In this document: positions 38,835-50,847 of the stretch, one piece after another
Layout: every line of letters starts with the position of its first letter
Numbering within the stretch: position 1 is the stretch's first letter
From: Allacma fusca
Lineage: Eukaryota; Arthropoda; Collembola; Symphypleona; Sminthuridae
Assembly: GCA_947179485.1 (NCBI GenBank)
Contig: OX359248.1
Span: 26,979,378-27,043,377 of the forward strand
Direction: 5' to 3'
DNA length: 64,000 nt
Translations under genes and position numbers: made by a program
The notes under the pieces: generated by a model
What the model was told of the DNA's origin: nothing
The model's database searches: none
What the model saw: the letters and a program-made list of their open reading frames with translations, nothing else

Positions 38835-40733
38835 TTCTAATAAACACTCTCAGTGGTACTAAAATCTCGACTAAACGTCAAAATCCACAACATAGGGTCA
38901 ATTGAAATATTTTTTTGCTGCCACAATAATATTTCCACAACACAATATTTCCACATTCCCTAATACTAACAATAAATATACTTCCAACAACTCCTAACCA
39001 AGGGGGCTATTTACGAACTGACCCTTTTCTACGAAACTTCCGCAATTCTTCAAGTACCATCAACGATTACGCGTTACGTGCTTCTGGGTCTGGATTGATC
39101 CTAATCCGTCAATTTGAGGTCGCAATATGAGTTAACTTCTACCATTAGCAGGTCTACATTTCGAACCTAAGACAAACACAAAGAAAAACCATGCGATTAA
39201 TTTTTCACAATCCACATTTATTATTACAAATCTATTCTCTGACATTGGCTACTTCCTACTTCCTATTACCTCAACATAAACTCCACAGCGTTACAAATTC
39301 GACACAGATGTGAAACATGCAAAACCGGTGATAATTTACATGACAAAATACTTACATACACTCACGCAGTACTCTTGGCTTATCTTCTTTCCTTGCTTAA
39401 TTCTAGACAAAATCTTTGAAAGTCAAGTTGATAAACACTTCGGACTTAGAAGGACGTACACCTTCCAATATTTCAAGATAGTTGATTTCCTTGTCACTGT
39501 TAATAAGATTAGCGTTCACGAAAGTTTGTGGACAACTATGTTACTGAAAATAGCAATAATAACGTCTGAGGTTTTAATCTACGTGTAACTTCGATACTTC
39601 AGATCCGATAGCGAAGAAAAATAGTTTTGAATGTGTACAGTGTACAGTCAGCCCATGCCCATATCGTGTCAATAGGGAATCCCACTGATATAACATGGTC
39701 GGGAGTCGGGATTCGGGAGGAATCACTGAATGAATAAGTTTGCCGCCAATGGTAGATTCGAACCACATGAGGAGCCGAGGCACTTGTAATTTGTTCTTGA
39801 GGAAGACGCGCCACGAATCACAAGCTCCTCCGTGTCCCGTACTGTACCGTACATAAGCATCAGACGTTGACAGACAGGATGTATAGATATGCTAAAATGT
39901 AAAGTACACGTCACATTCGGTATAACAGTAAATCATAATAGATAATAGAACTGAAGTAATTATAAGTACTTATACTTTACAATTTTCTTCAGAAATAAAT
40001 AATTTGACTAAAATGGGAAAGTTTAATGCATGACATGCTTCTTCATTATGCATGACGATGGTGTATACTCATGCCTTCATGCCACACACCTGGACTAATG
40101 ATGTGATGTAAACTGTCATGGTGTTCCGGGATAATGATCAAATGAAATAAAACCACACGGAGTTCATACTGACTATAGGAAATAAAATACCGTAATGAAG
40201 GGAACAGATGGAATATCACGACTATTAGCGTGGTTTCTGCGGGTTAGGAGGGTATTTTGACTATTTTGTGTAGAATCCAGTAGTAGTATCTGTTGCAGAG
40301 TAACCAAGGAAGAAGCGAATTCATTGCCCTTGTCAAAATGCTCTTGAAACTAATAATTTTGAAGGACGATAAAAATTACATTCGCATTCAAAGGAAAATT
40401 CCATTTATCATTTTATAGTTGTTTAAATACTAATGCAAGTACTCTCTTACATATTTATACAAAAGTTGGATATCAATACGAATGATAATCAATGATAATA
40501 ATTACAGTAAGTAAGTGTGATATCAGTTGAAATTCCATTCCGTCAGAGTTACAATTATTGTACATGCTACAAAAGCTACGGATAAATTGTTAAATTAATA
40601 TTTACTGCAAGCAAAGATAAAATATGTGGTTACTAAAATTATACAAGTTACTGACGATCATAGAAACAAGACGAAGTAGTATCTGTATGGGAAATATTCG
40701 ACAAACAACACGGGATGGGCAAATACGAAGATT
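38835..40733. other. Intergenic region with possible SINE
   Basis: About 1.9 kb with no supported coding sequence. Around 39.6-39.87 kb it holds a tRNA-like B box on the minus strand, described separately. The rest is AT-rich and unremarkable. Confidence 0.4.
39600..39870 (-). repeat. Possible tRNA-derived SINE fragment
   Basis: On the minus strand, TGGTTCGAATCTACC near 39754-39768 matches the internal pol III B box. About 50 bases upstream, GTGGCGCGTC resembles a degenerate A box. No cloverleaf can be drawn and no second copy was seen in the window. The call is tentative. Confidence 0.25.
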
Positions 40734-41605
40734 TTAGTTCACGGTTGTAGACATCACTTTGGCTTGAGCCCGAACGCGCTTCTCGTACTCCAATCGGTTC
40801 TGACTATTAAAGAAACACAAAAATATATATGTATTAATGAAAATAATGAACTCCTTCACACGATGTGAATTCACAATGACAATCCCCGTAAGGGTAGCCT
40901 TGTGGGAACTAATCCCTCACCAATAAATTGTGTAAGCTTCAGCCTGTGCCGGGTCCTTTATGTTTGGCTCATTGAGAAGGTCCTGAATCCCCAGCAGGAT
41001 TTGTTTAATGGTAATGGCTGGGCGCCAGTCCTTTTCCTCGTCCAAAAGTGACAGACAGACAGTTCCCGAGGGGTACACATTCGGGTGGAACAGAGGCGGT
41101 TCGAACTTACACTTTGGTGGGGTCGCTGGGAAGTCGTCCTTGAATATCATCCGCAACTTATAGAACCCCCCTTCCCACGGTGTCTATGGACAACATCACA
41201 TCTACATTTATAAAACCTCACCAACAAATTACTCACATTCACACTCGTTACACTATTACTATCATCGAAATGAAACAAATCTAACAAATACATACGGATT
41301 TCTTCCCCGGAATGGCGCACTCCCAATTCATCAAATTGAACGTCCCATCTTCTTTTTTCACTGGCCTTGCCACGAATCCCTGCAGAAAATGTAAACCCTT
41401 TAATTCGTCACATGAAACTTTTCCCATGTCACTGACATCGGCCTTAAATTCACACCCGGACTGGGACCATCGTTCGTCTCACGAAACAATTTTTATTTAA
41501 ATGTTGCAAACGTTATTAATTCAAAAAAAAATGTCATACAAACGGATGGTCCTTTCTCCAGCTCTTCCGCTCCTCAGCCAGCCTCGCAAGGGATATGCCA
41601 CTCAT
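40734..41605 (-). CDS. lwr: Ubc9, SUMO-conjugating E2 enzyme
   Basis: Ubc9 (UBE2I; lesswright in Drosophila) is the sole E2 for SUMO. It receives SUMO on its active cysteine and passes it to lysines in target proteins. Minus-strand exons 41540-41605, 41296-41379, 40921-41183 and 40734-40803 join in frame to 483 bp, giving 160 residues (human 158). The start is [19 protein letters not shown]. Exon 2 has [11 protein letters not shown] and exon 3 has [15 protein letters not shown] is at residues 83-85 and the catalytic Cys is residue 93 in [32 protein letters not shown] spans the last junction. The C-terminus ends AKVMSTTVN where vertebrates have a short KKFAPS-type end, a point of normal variation. 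Confidence 0.97.
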
Positions 41606-42374
41606 GTTTCTTCCGCTTTCTTCCAAAAATATGAAACGCTCCTTCCTTCACGAGGTCACTTGACTGACACAAAATACTGAGAATTGGATCTGTTGGAGTA
41701 TTTATTACAATATCAGTTCTACGCAGATCATTGAACTCAACAATCTCAATTGTTTCACTGGTCAATTGAATTTAAGTATTTTACTTCACGGTAATGCCAC
41801 CTCCTCAGTACTTACATACGAGGATTATTTTTCCTATTTAATCAACAGCGACTTGTCAATACAATGTGTGCAGTCAGGTGTGAACTATTTAGACAGATCT
41901 GTATCAGAAGATGGGACACGGGAGGAATAAATCTAATCAATCACAACAAATGTACTTCTTCCAACTACTGACACGCGTCTAACTGGTCTATAATACTGTT
42001 GAAAAAAATCTTCGACAAATCTCTACATTCTATGTATGAAAATGCACTCGTAAGTTATGTACAGGGAAGTTCAAGCGACGCACAAAATAAGCCCATAGCT
42101 CAATATATAATAGACACGGGGAAAGGCAGAAATAAGGAAAAGACTGATAACACAACCGAGAGTTGTTACTGGTCACAGGAAGAATTGGCGGGAAATTTAG
42201 TTACTGTCCCCAGTGCCATTATTAATTGCTTGTTTCCCAGTTTCCCGTCGCGTCTTGAGTATGCGTCGTTTTGGGGCTTGGACCACCAACTATTGTAAGG
42301 TTTCCGCTGTCCCTCCAATTTCCTCCATTGATGTCAATTATAAGTTCCAGAAGAGTAAATAATAAGACCGACCG
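41606..42374. other. Ubc9 upstream region
   Basis: About 0.8 kb between the Ubc9 start and the first repeat copy. The promoter is expected here. No coding sequence is supported. Confidence 0.4.
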
Positions 42375-42720
42375 CTCGCTCCACGTTTAAATGACAAAGG
42401 GGTTATTAGGGGCGAAGTGAGAATCCCCTTTGTGGGTGTCATATGCCATGATGTCTGTAACCACTATGGAACTGCCGAGCCAATGGTAGCAGTCCATGGG
42501 TTTGTTTTGGTACTAGTAGCAGGGTAAATAAAAAGTAAGGATAATAATAAATTATATTTTTTGGAGTGCTTATACGTTTAACCTCAAAAAAATTAATGAG
42601 GTCACATACAAATTCAATATATAGAGGAAGGTGAAGTAAGCGCCATCTATTGCCAGATTTGTGGTTTAAATTAAATTGTCTACCGGTTGATGTCACAGGA
42701 ACTCGTACATGGAATTTAAG
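42375..42720. repeat. Dispersed repeat family, degenerate copy 1
   Basis: It begins with a TTAGGGGCGAAGTGAGAATCCCC-like head, seen again near 48091. It then carries TTAATGAGGTCACATAC and GCGCCATCTATTG-type blocks shared with 48286-48372. No coding capacity is evident. It is an old transposon remnant of unknown class. Confidence 0.5.
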
Positions 42721-43380
42721 TTAAACGTTTTTCAAAATGTGTATGCATACTGACAAGGAGACTTTCAGACATGTCCTAAGATGTTTTTCTGAAATTTAAG
42801 TTAGGACTTTAGGACCTACGACTTGGGCTGTGATACTCTGAGTTCAGTTTGTATTTACTGATGGTGCTATGTCTGGAATTGCTATATTGTGTTGTTTTGT
42901 AGGCAGACATTTTGTGATTTGGGTTGGAAATGTAAGTTACAACAAGCATGTAGAATGAACAACCCAAAGTAGTGACGTAGTAAAGTGTTGTAGTACAGTT
43001 TTGTATATAGATTCAGGTTCGACTTGAAATATAAGTTTGTTCCGCGTTCCAGTTCAAATTTGAATGAAATTTTACGTTGTCTCAAATGAGAAATTCTGAA
43101 CCTGTATTTTCGAGCAATTTCAAACCCACTTTTCATTATATTACAAGCTGGTACAAGTGTGGGTTAAAGCCAGGGCTACACATGGAAGGTTTTTTGGACG
43201 TCGCGGCAAATTCTTGTCAGTTTCTTTTGGAATTGTGTTCCCACTGACTCGCAGCAAGCCTCCAAGACTGCAGCTGTGTGGTTTACACTAGAACGGGACT
43301 GTAACATGACGCGGGAAATTGTAGCCGCGCTGGCAGAAAAAAGAAATCTTTGTTTTGTCAAACAAAACTTCTTTAATAAT

Positions 43381-43760
43381 GGTGTCATTCGTTTGACATC
43401 AGAAAATTAAAGTGTAAACTTGTGTTCTAACGACCGGTAGAGGTCGGGAGTATGTACTTGTACGTGGTGTTTTGCACAATTCATTATATGCGTACTGAAT
43501 GTAATACTACATACAAGGAAGCACAGGTATAAACCATTTTTTTCTTTTGTTCCAGTTTAACATCTTTGCCCGGTAGATATAACTGTGACCAGTACTGGGG
43601 GAATATAAATACACGTTTCCTTGTACATACCACATAATACCACATTACTGTTAAAAGCCCTTGTTGCCACATTCCGCCGGCGCTTCGCCCCCTGGCGACA
43701 TAGCACGTAGTGCTGATCACAGACGATTTTTTGAAGGAGATCGGGTCATCCTTTTGGCCT
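43381..43760. repeat. Dispersed repeat family, degenerate copy 2
   Basis: Blocks GTCATTCGTTTGAC, GGTAGAGGTCGGGAGTA, TGCGTACTGAATGTAATACTA and AATACACGTTTCCTTGTACA recur in the same order at 48266-48530 and 49360-49440. This copy lacks the tandem array that interrupts the other copy. It ends with GCGCTTCGCCCCC, the complement of the GGGGCGAAGCG head. Confidence 0.6.
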
Positions 43761-44474
43761 CAAACTTAAATATGGTCACGAGTAAGCACACGCCAGTACA
43801 TATTTACGTACGTGAGAGATGCGGGAGGTGACGGAGAGATTGCATGTGAGCCACAGGAATCAACGGCCGAGTTGTGGTTTTAATAGTGAGCCACAAGCGC
43901 TCTTTTATTATAATAATAAGAATAATAATAACAAATACAAGAATACAAATATGGGGACCTTAAGGCCAACAAAAAAAGGAAGCTGAGGATTCAAACCTCG
44001 TTAAAAAAAACTAATTCCACTCCGGAAATCCGTTCAAGAGAGTGGAGCGCGGGGAGAGAGGGTCTGGTCTTGGGAACAAAAAAAACGCGAATGGTAGAGA
44101 TGGTGTGAGTTGGTAAGGAAGAGCATGGCTCTTCCTTACATAACATTGGGTCAGGTTGGGAAGGAGTTGGGGATGACGTGGGTCGACGGGGATGGAAAGT
44201 GGAAGGGGAAATGGTCACGTCGCGCCTCACCAGAGTGAGCGCGGCGTAACTATATTGGGATTGGGTTCCTACAATATGTACAGATACCAGGAGATAGAGC
44301 TACCGTCATCTGTTAACGTTAACGACGCTGTTAACATTAAGTCGTCGTTTCCATTCACCGGTACATGTCTTGTAATGTGTTTTCTTATTTAATTGAAAAC
44401 GTTTTGTAAAACTTGACATATGCAAACTCTGTCGGATTGTATACTCGTGGAATTTAAATAAACGCTATGAATAT

Positions 44475-46065
44475 CAGAGATGTGTAGTACTTGAAATACT
44501 TAAGTACAATATACTATCTAAAATACAAAATACGTATCGTGTATCTTGTATTTTAAACCTACTGTGGTCGTCGTAGTATTTTGTATCTTAGTATCTTACA
44601 AATTATGATGCTGTAAAGTATTTGATATTTTATTTGCAGACATTAATAGTAATATAAGTACTTAAAATAAGATACTTGATCAAAATACTTAAGTACTCAA
44701 ACTTTTGAAATTTCCGCAGTCTTGCTTGTTGAAAACTATTTGTGACCCTTAACATATAGAATTAGAACGTTTTCTATCGATTAAGAAACGTCGTATCGAC
44801 TGGAAATATTAAACGGGATAAATTCGTCCAGTCTTTCAACTGCTACGTAATACCCAACACGGACAGCACGAAATCTGTGCTGACTTGCATATGTTTGACA
44901 CAGAAATGCTGTGCGTTCGTACGTACACTGACATAAGTGGGAGGTGGCTTGCACAATTTCTCACATAGATATGTGAGCCTTGTGTCAGCACAAGTCGTGA
45001 CATATGCAAGTTACTAAATGTTGTGCGGGAAAAACTTGACAAAGTAATTATGTATATTATGTGCTGGAACCTTCTTCATTCAAACTCCAGGCCCGCTAAA
45101 AATGACCATGTTTTTACCCACATATTTCTTCTTCATTTCATTGGTTGCACTATTTATATGTCAATGCTGTGCATTTATGTTTGCATATGCATGTCACCAC
45201 ATTTATGTCAACACAGAAGTTGCTGTCCGTGTTGGGTATAACCCAACACGGACAGGACGAAATCTGTGCTGACTTGCATATGTTTGACACAGAAATGCTG
45301 TGCGTTCGTACGTACACTGACATAAGTGGGAGGTGGCTTGCACAAGTTCTCACATAGATATGTGAGCTTTGTGTCAGCACAAGTGGTGACATATGCAAGT
45401 TAATAAATGTTGTGCGGGAAAAACTTGACAAAGTAATTATGTATATTATGTGCTGGAACCTTCTTCATTCAAACTACAGGCCCGCTAAAAATAGCCATGT
45501 TTTTACCCACATACTTCTTCTTCATTTCGTTGGCTGCACTATTTATATGTCAATGCTGTGCATTTATGTTTGCATATACATGTCACCACATTTATGTCAA
45601 CACAGAAGTTGCTGTCCGTGTTGGGTATAACATCAGAGAGCATTCAGAGAGTTCTTCTCGTTAACATGCTTTCAAAATTATAAATTATAAGAAATTGGTA
45701 GTTTAGAAATCCCATTTTTAATACCCCATTGCCGTCTTCAGCTCCTGTGGAACGATATTTTAGCATTGCAGGACTGATTTTTAGTGCGCGTACATCTCGG
45801 ATAAAATGTTCAAAACACATTATTTTTGAAATTCTGTACTCGATTTCCAAAACAATAATTTCATGTATTTCCTGTTTTTAAAGTATTTCAGATAGTATTT
45901 TCTACTTAAGTATTTTCGAAGCAGGTTTTGATTTGTATTTTACTTAGGTATTTTAGAAAAACTAGTTACTGGTATCTTATTTAGTATTTAGTATTTTATG
46001 TTACGGAAAAAATAAAAAGTATTTGGTATTTTAAAAATAAAAATGAGGTATTTTACACATCTCTG
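44475..46065 (+). mobile_element. hAT-type DNA transposon relic with 8-bp target duplication
   Basis: The ends are inverted CAGAGATGTGTA (44475 on) and its complement ending at 46065. Both sides are flanked by the identical 8-bp ATGAATAT (44467-44474 and 46066-46073). An 8-bp duplication and CAGAG-type ends are the hAT signature. Subterminal sequence is full of AAGTACTT/AGTATTTT motifs. On the plus strand near 45720-45850 the frame reads PLPSSAPVERYFSIAGLIF, the conserved C-terminal dimerisation domain of hAT transposases. The rest of the transposase is gone, so the copy is not autonomous. Two MITE-like units are nested inside. Confidence 0.9.
44852..45626. mobile_element. Two tandem MITE-like units nested in the hAT relic
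   Basis: Units 44852-45237 and 45241-45626 are each 386 bp, nearly identical, and separated by ATA (period 389 bp). Each starts ACCCAACACGGACAG and ends with its exact inverse, CTGTCCGTGTTGGGT. TA or TATA steps at every boundary suggest TA target preference. There is no coding capacity; frames seen in them occur twice because of the duplication. Confidence 0.85.
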
Positions 46066-46196
46066 ATGAATATATGATACCAACTGAAAAAAATGTATGT
46101 ACGTACGTTCATGAGTTTGTTTTCACACCCAAACGTTTAAATATGTACCAGTATGTATAGACATTGTATCCACAAGAATTAATGCTTGCAGGTATG

Positions 46197-47768
46197 TAAA
46201 GGCGTGGCCCGCAGGTCGTTTCCCAACTCAACCCGAATGTTCCCCGCAAATAGGTAACCCGAACTCACCCGACACGAAAATTAATTTTCTGAAACTTATG
46301 CGCCGCCCCGTCCCGATAATAATTTTTTAGGCCGGCACTAGACCGCAGCTCGCTGGGTTTCAGTTGACACGGGCCAACCCAGCTTGCGAGCCCGCAATTT
46401 TTTTGGATTTTAATTTATGTAAAATTATTACTGAGCGTTCATCTCAAGATCGAACAACATCGAGTTTATTGGTTGTAGTACAACTTGTAACAATATGAGC
46501 AGTTGCAGAGGAAAGGTTGAGCACGTCAAAGTTCATCTTCACAAAGTAAGATTTAAGATAGAAGTGGGATTCGGGCTTGACTTCAGGCCCAAACCCGGAA
46601 GAAACCCGAACAAATACTCTATTAGCCCGACCCGGCCCGCCAACGGGCTAAATATTTGATATTCAACCCGGTCCGTTTTATGCACCTCACATTTTGCGAA
46701 GCCCAAACCGATTAAAAACCCGGTCTCCAAAATTTTTTGCAACCCGAACCCGCGAAAAACCCGGTCTTTAAATGGTTATAAAAGGAGATGAAAACCCGAC
46801 TTTTTAGTAACAATTGAATCCGCTGTAAAAACTTTATTTAATTACATACATGTTATGCTATATTTACGTATACTATCCATCCCAACTCATCACATTCAAT
46901 AGACGTGCACTCACGGAGCAAAACTTCTTATTGGCTCTGAAAATTTTTGAACATAAACTATCAAGGTTAAGGGATCGTTTCAAAATGTTTAAGCATGTGT
47001 ACGTATTGAATACAGTGAACGATTATTTAGCTTTAGCATGAATATACATACAAGATATGACCTATCTGTCCTAAATTCGATTCTAGTAGGATTGTCGTGT
47101 CATTGTAATTTCTGGCCCGCCCGAAACCCGAACTGAAAAATAAATGCAGGCCCGATCTTAACCCGGTTTCATTGTTTTAGTGCAGCCCGAACCCGGTCGG
47201 AACCCGACGTAAGTTCGTATTTGCAGCCCGAACCCGGCCAAAAACCCTACCGGGTCTGGTTCGGGTCGACCCGAATCAAAAAGCCCGCTTCCGGGCCCCA
47301 CCTCTAATGTAAGACACCAGAATGTAAGACGTTTTATTTATACGATAATAATTTAATTAATAAAATTAACTAATACACGTTTTTGAATTAAAAGCAGAAA
47401 CTTTAAAACGTTATGACAAGTCGCAGTCACAACATGATAAACGAGAAAACAGGAATAAGAGCAACCAACATTTATAAAAACACAAACATGTGAGCAAATA
47501 CAAATGGACGCAAGCCATATAATTCTAATGGAAAAATCCGAAACATCGTCGATTGAAATTTAAGCCTTCTGCGGGCTGCTTGCGAGATCCGCGCAAATTC
47601 AGATCGAGGACGAACTCGCCCGCAACCCGCACGATGGGCATAAAGTACGACCCGACCCGCCCCGTTGAAATACGATAACAATCCAGCCCGAACCGCAACT
47701 TGCAACACGAAAAAGCACTATCCCGAACCCGCCTATAACCCGCACGGGCGGGTCGGGCCACGCCTTTA
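46197..47768. mobile_element. Inverted-repeat element rich in CCCGACCCG motifs
   Basis: The 15-bp TAAAGGCGTGGCCCG at 46197 and CGGGCCACGCCTTTA ending at 47768 are perfect inverted ends of a ~1.57-kb segment. The interior has many ACCCGAACCCGG/GGGTCGGG blocks near both ends (46.2-46.8 and 47.1-47.3 kb, 47.6-47.76 kb). A perfect target duplication is not visible. It is probably a non-autonomous DNA transposon, possibly a nest of two. Confidence 0.6.
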
Positions 47769-48084
47769 TTGGTATCAGAGATGATTGCATGGTCAAGCAC
47801 ACCACGCGTATTTCGAGTCATGTTCAAGATCAGGTCATGTTCATGTCCAGAAGTTAAAGTACTTGAAGTTATCGGGTCATGGCCAGCCAAAAGCAGAATC
47901 CGAACACGTCATTTTACTTCAAGTAGTGTTCATGTTCAAGTAAAGTATTTCGACTTGAACGTCAAGTCATGTCCGTGTTCAAGATTCGTTTGCCAAATAC
48001 TTGACCACAAACTTGCTTTTTTCAAGTTCAAGTTCGCGTATTTTCCCCTCGATTTGCGCGGAAATTATACAAAACGTTGAAAAA

Positions 48085-49470
48085 CGTTTTTAGGGGCGAA
48101 GCGAAGCGAGAGTCCCTATTGCGAAGGTCTGGCTGTCTGCCTGTCTGTAGAGGTTTGCTTGTCTGCACGATATCTGCAGAACCATTGCTACTACAAACTG
48201 CGAATTGTTTACCGGGACAGATCAGGCAAAAAGGAAGAACCCTCTTGTTTTTGAAGGACATCGTGTCATTCGTTTGACCTCAGAAAATTAAATGAGGTCA
48301 CGTATAAACTCATAGTAATACATACGTGTTCACATTAGGGTAGGGAGTACAGCTTGCGCCATCTATTGTAGGATTTGTTATTTACATTGAATTGTGCGTC
48401 CTAACCACTGGTAGAGGTCGGGAGTACTTGTACATTGTGTTTTAAAATCGAATATGAAACGTTTTGCATAATTTACTATGTGCGTACTGAATATAATACT
48501 AAATATAAGGACGCACATGTATGAACCAGTTTCATGAGCGAAGCGATATACTGGGCTGGTTCGATCCGTTGGTGTCGCGTGTTTTCCACTCGAGCCCATC
48601 GCCCAGGGACAACGCAGAGACATGGTAAATACAGGTTTGGAAAGCCCATGGCGTAAATAAGCGCAGGCAAATACCAGTTTTTCAAATTTGAAAAAAAAAT
48701 CAAAATTTTGAAAATAATGAAAAAACTCTATATGCACTATTGGGGTCACAGTGGTTCAATAATAACGTCTCCTGCCGCAATGTTTTTGAAATTTCCAAAT
48801 TTGATAAAAATTTCCTCCAAAATGTCACTTGGTTAGGTCTATCCTTTGGAGTTGCGTGATTCCAACGCGAGCCCCCCGGCTAGTGACAACGCAGAGACAT
48901 GGTAAATACAGGTTTGGAGAGCCCATGGCTTTTATATGTGCAGGCATATACCAGTTTTTCAAATTTCGAAATTTTGAAAAAAAAATATCAAAATTTTGAA
49001 AATAATGAAAAAACTGTATATGCACTATTGGGGTCACAATGGTTTAAGAATAACGTCTCATGCCGCATTATTTTCGAAATTTCCAAATTTGGTAAAAATT
49101 TCCACCCAAATTTTAATGGATATCGTCTATCCTTTGGAGTCCCGTGATTCCAAAATGAGCCCCCGGCTAGGGACAACGCAGAGACATGGTAAATACAGGC
49201 TTGGAGAGCCCATGACGTAAATAAGCGGACCAATACCAGTTTTTCAAATTTCGAAATTTTGAAAATAATGCAAAAATTCTATATGCACTCTTGTTTATAC
49301 TCGCTTCGCTCTCCATGTGACCGCCCCGCGGTTACAAGATTCAGATTTTTTATTTTGCCTCAGTTAATATCTTTGCTCAGTACATATAAATGTGATCAGT
49401 ACCGGGGAAAATTAAATACACGGTTCCTTGTACACACCACACTCAACACATAGTCTGCTAACACGGCATT
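48085..49470. repeat. Dispersed repeat family, copy 3, interrupted by tandem array
   Basis: The head TTTTTAGGGGCGAAGCGAAGCGAGAG is followed by blocks shared with the copies at 42.4 and 43.4 kb. After 49345 the match to 43540-43690 resumes (TTAATATCTTTGC, AATACACGGTTCCTTGTACA). The middle, ~48540-49262, is a tandem array. Confidence 0.6.
48540..49262. repeat. Tandem array, ~280-bp unit, about 2.5 copies
   Basis: The sequence CAACGCAGAGACATGGTAAA recurs at 48610, 48887 and 49174, spacings of 277 and 287 bp. Each unit also has CCAGTTTTTCAAATTT and ATATGCACTATTGGGGTCAC. The units are diverged by small indels. Confidence 0.8.
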
Positions 49471-50847
49471 CGGCTTCAAAGCATGCACCCTAATAAAATC
49501 TAAACTTCCCAACCGATTTCAATGCAAATGATTTCCCCGAACTCAGCATGAAGAGTTGTAGTGGTACATCTCGAAAAACCGCCAAATTTCCCGCCCCTAA
49601 GAATTTTCATTTACCCAGCCCCAAATGGGAAAATACCAATGTACTCTAATAACATCTAAAGTTCTTAACCGATTTCAACAAAAATGGGCTCCCAAAACTC
49701 AGCATGAAGAGTTGTGGTGGTACATCTCGAAAAACCGCCATATTTCCCGCCCCTAAGAAATTTCATTTACCCAGCCCCAAATGGGAAAATATCAATGTAC
49801 TCTAATAATATCTAAAGTTCTTAACCGATTTCAACAAAAATGGGCTCCCAAAACTCAGCATGAAGAGTTGTGGTGGTACATCTCGAAAAACCGCCAAATT
49901 TCCCGCCCCTAAGAAATTTCATTTACCCAGCCCCAAATGGGAAAATATCAATGTACTCTAATAACATCTAAAGTTCTTAACCGATTTCAACAAAAATGGG
50001 CTCCCAAAACTCAGCATGAAGAGTTGTGGTGGTACATGTCGAAAAACCGCCAAATATGCCGACCCGAAGAAATTTTGTTTAACCAGCTCCATATGAGAGC
50101 ATTTCAATGTATCCTAATAAAATCGAAACTTCCCAACCGAATTCATTGAAAATGGTCTCTTTGAACTCATAATTATGAGTTGTGGTGGTACATGCCGAAA
50201 AACCGCCAAATTTCCCGCCTCAAAGAAATTTCGTGTAACCAGCTCCAAATGAGAGAATTTCAATGTATCCTAATAAAATCGAAAGTTTTCAACCGATGTC
50301 AATGAAATTTGTAGTTGTTGAGGTGTCTGTGACTGATAAACAGTAAAACCCTGATGTAAAATGTAGTTTGATTTACTATGAAAGTTACTGATTCCTCATA
50401 TAAATAAGTAATTGACTTTCCCGAATTACTATTCTAAATATTAACGACAGTATTTATTGATATGTTAACTGTTCCGTAGTTTCATTGAAATCGGTTGCGA
50501 AGTTAACATTTTACAAGGATACATTGAAATTCTCTCATTTGGGGGTGGGTAAATGAAATTTCTTCGGGGCGGGAAATTTGGCGGTTTTTTGAGATGTACC
50601 ACCACAACTCTCTATGCTGAGTTCAGGGAACCCGATTTTATATAAATCTGTTGGGAACTGTAGAAGTTATTAGCGTAAACTGAAATTTCCTATCTTGAGC
50701 TGTGCAATTGGAATTTCTACGGGGCGGGATATTTGGCGGGTTTTCGAGATGTACCACCACAACTCTCTATACTGAGTTCAGGGAGCCCAATTTAATTGAA
50801 ATCGTTTGGGAACTTTAGATTTTATCAGAGTACATGTTTTGAAGCCG
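49471..50847. mobile_element. Foldback-type element with 156-bp tandem repeats in inverted arms
   Basis: AACCGATTTCAA-type sequence recurs at 49511, 49667, 49823, 49979, 50135 and 50291, an exact 156-bp period. The right arm (about 50460-50847) carries the same unit in reverse orientation; GAGATGTACC at 50591 and 50746 shows a 155-bp period. The outer ends are inverted copies: CGGCTTCAAAGCATG at 49471, and its inverse ending GAAGCCG at 50847. A spacer of about 160 bp separates the arms. Foldback/Galileo-like elements have this design. It has no coding capacity and no clear target duplication. Confidence 0.75.

Noticed and set aside
43990-44240. tRNA-like B box (GGTTTGAATCC) on the minus strand
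   Set aside because: There is no matching A box at the right spacing and no cloverleaf. Chance or an eroded SINE cannot be separated.
45023-45630. Pair of similar frames repeated twice on each strand
   Set aside because: They are duplicated because the 386-bp MITE units are duplicated. They have no protein similarity.
49511-50300. Regular direct repeats that could suggest a CRISPR array
   Set aside because: The 156-bp units are contiguous, with no unique spacers, and the setting is a eukaryotic genome.
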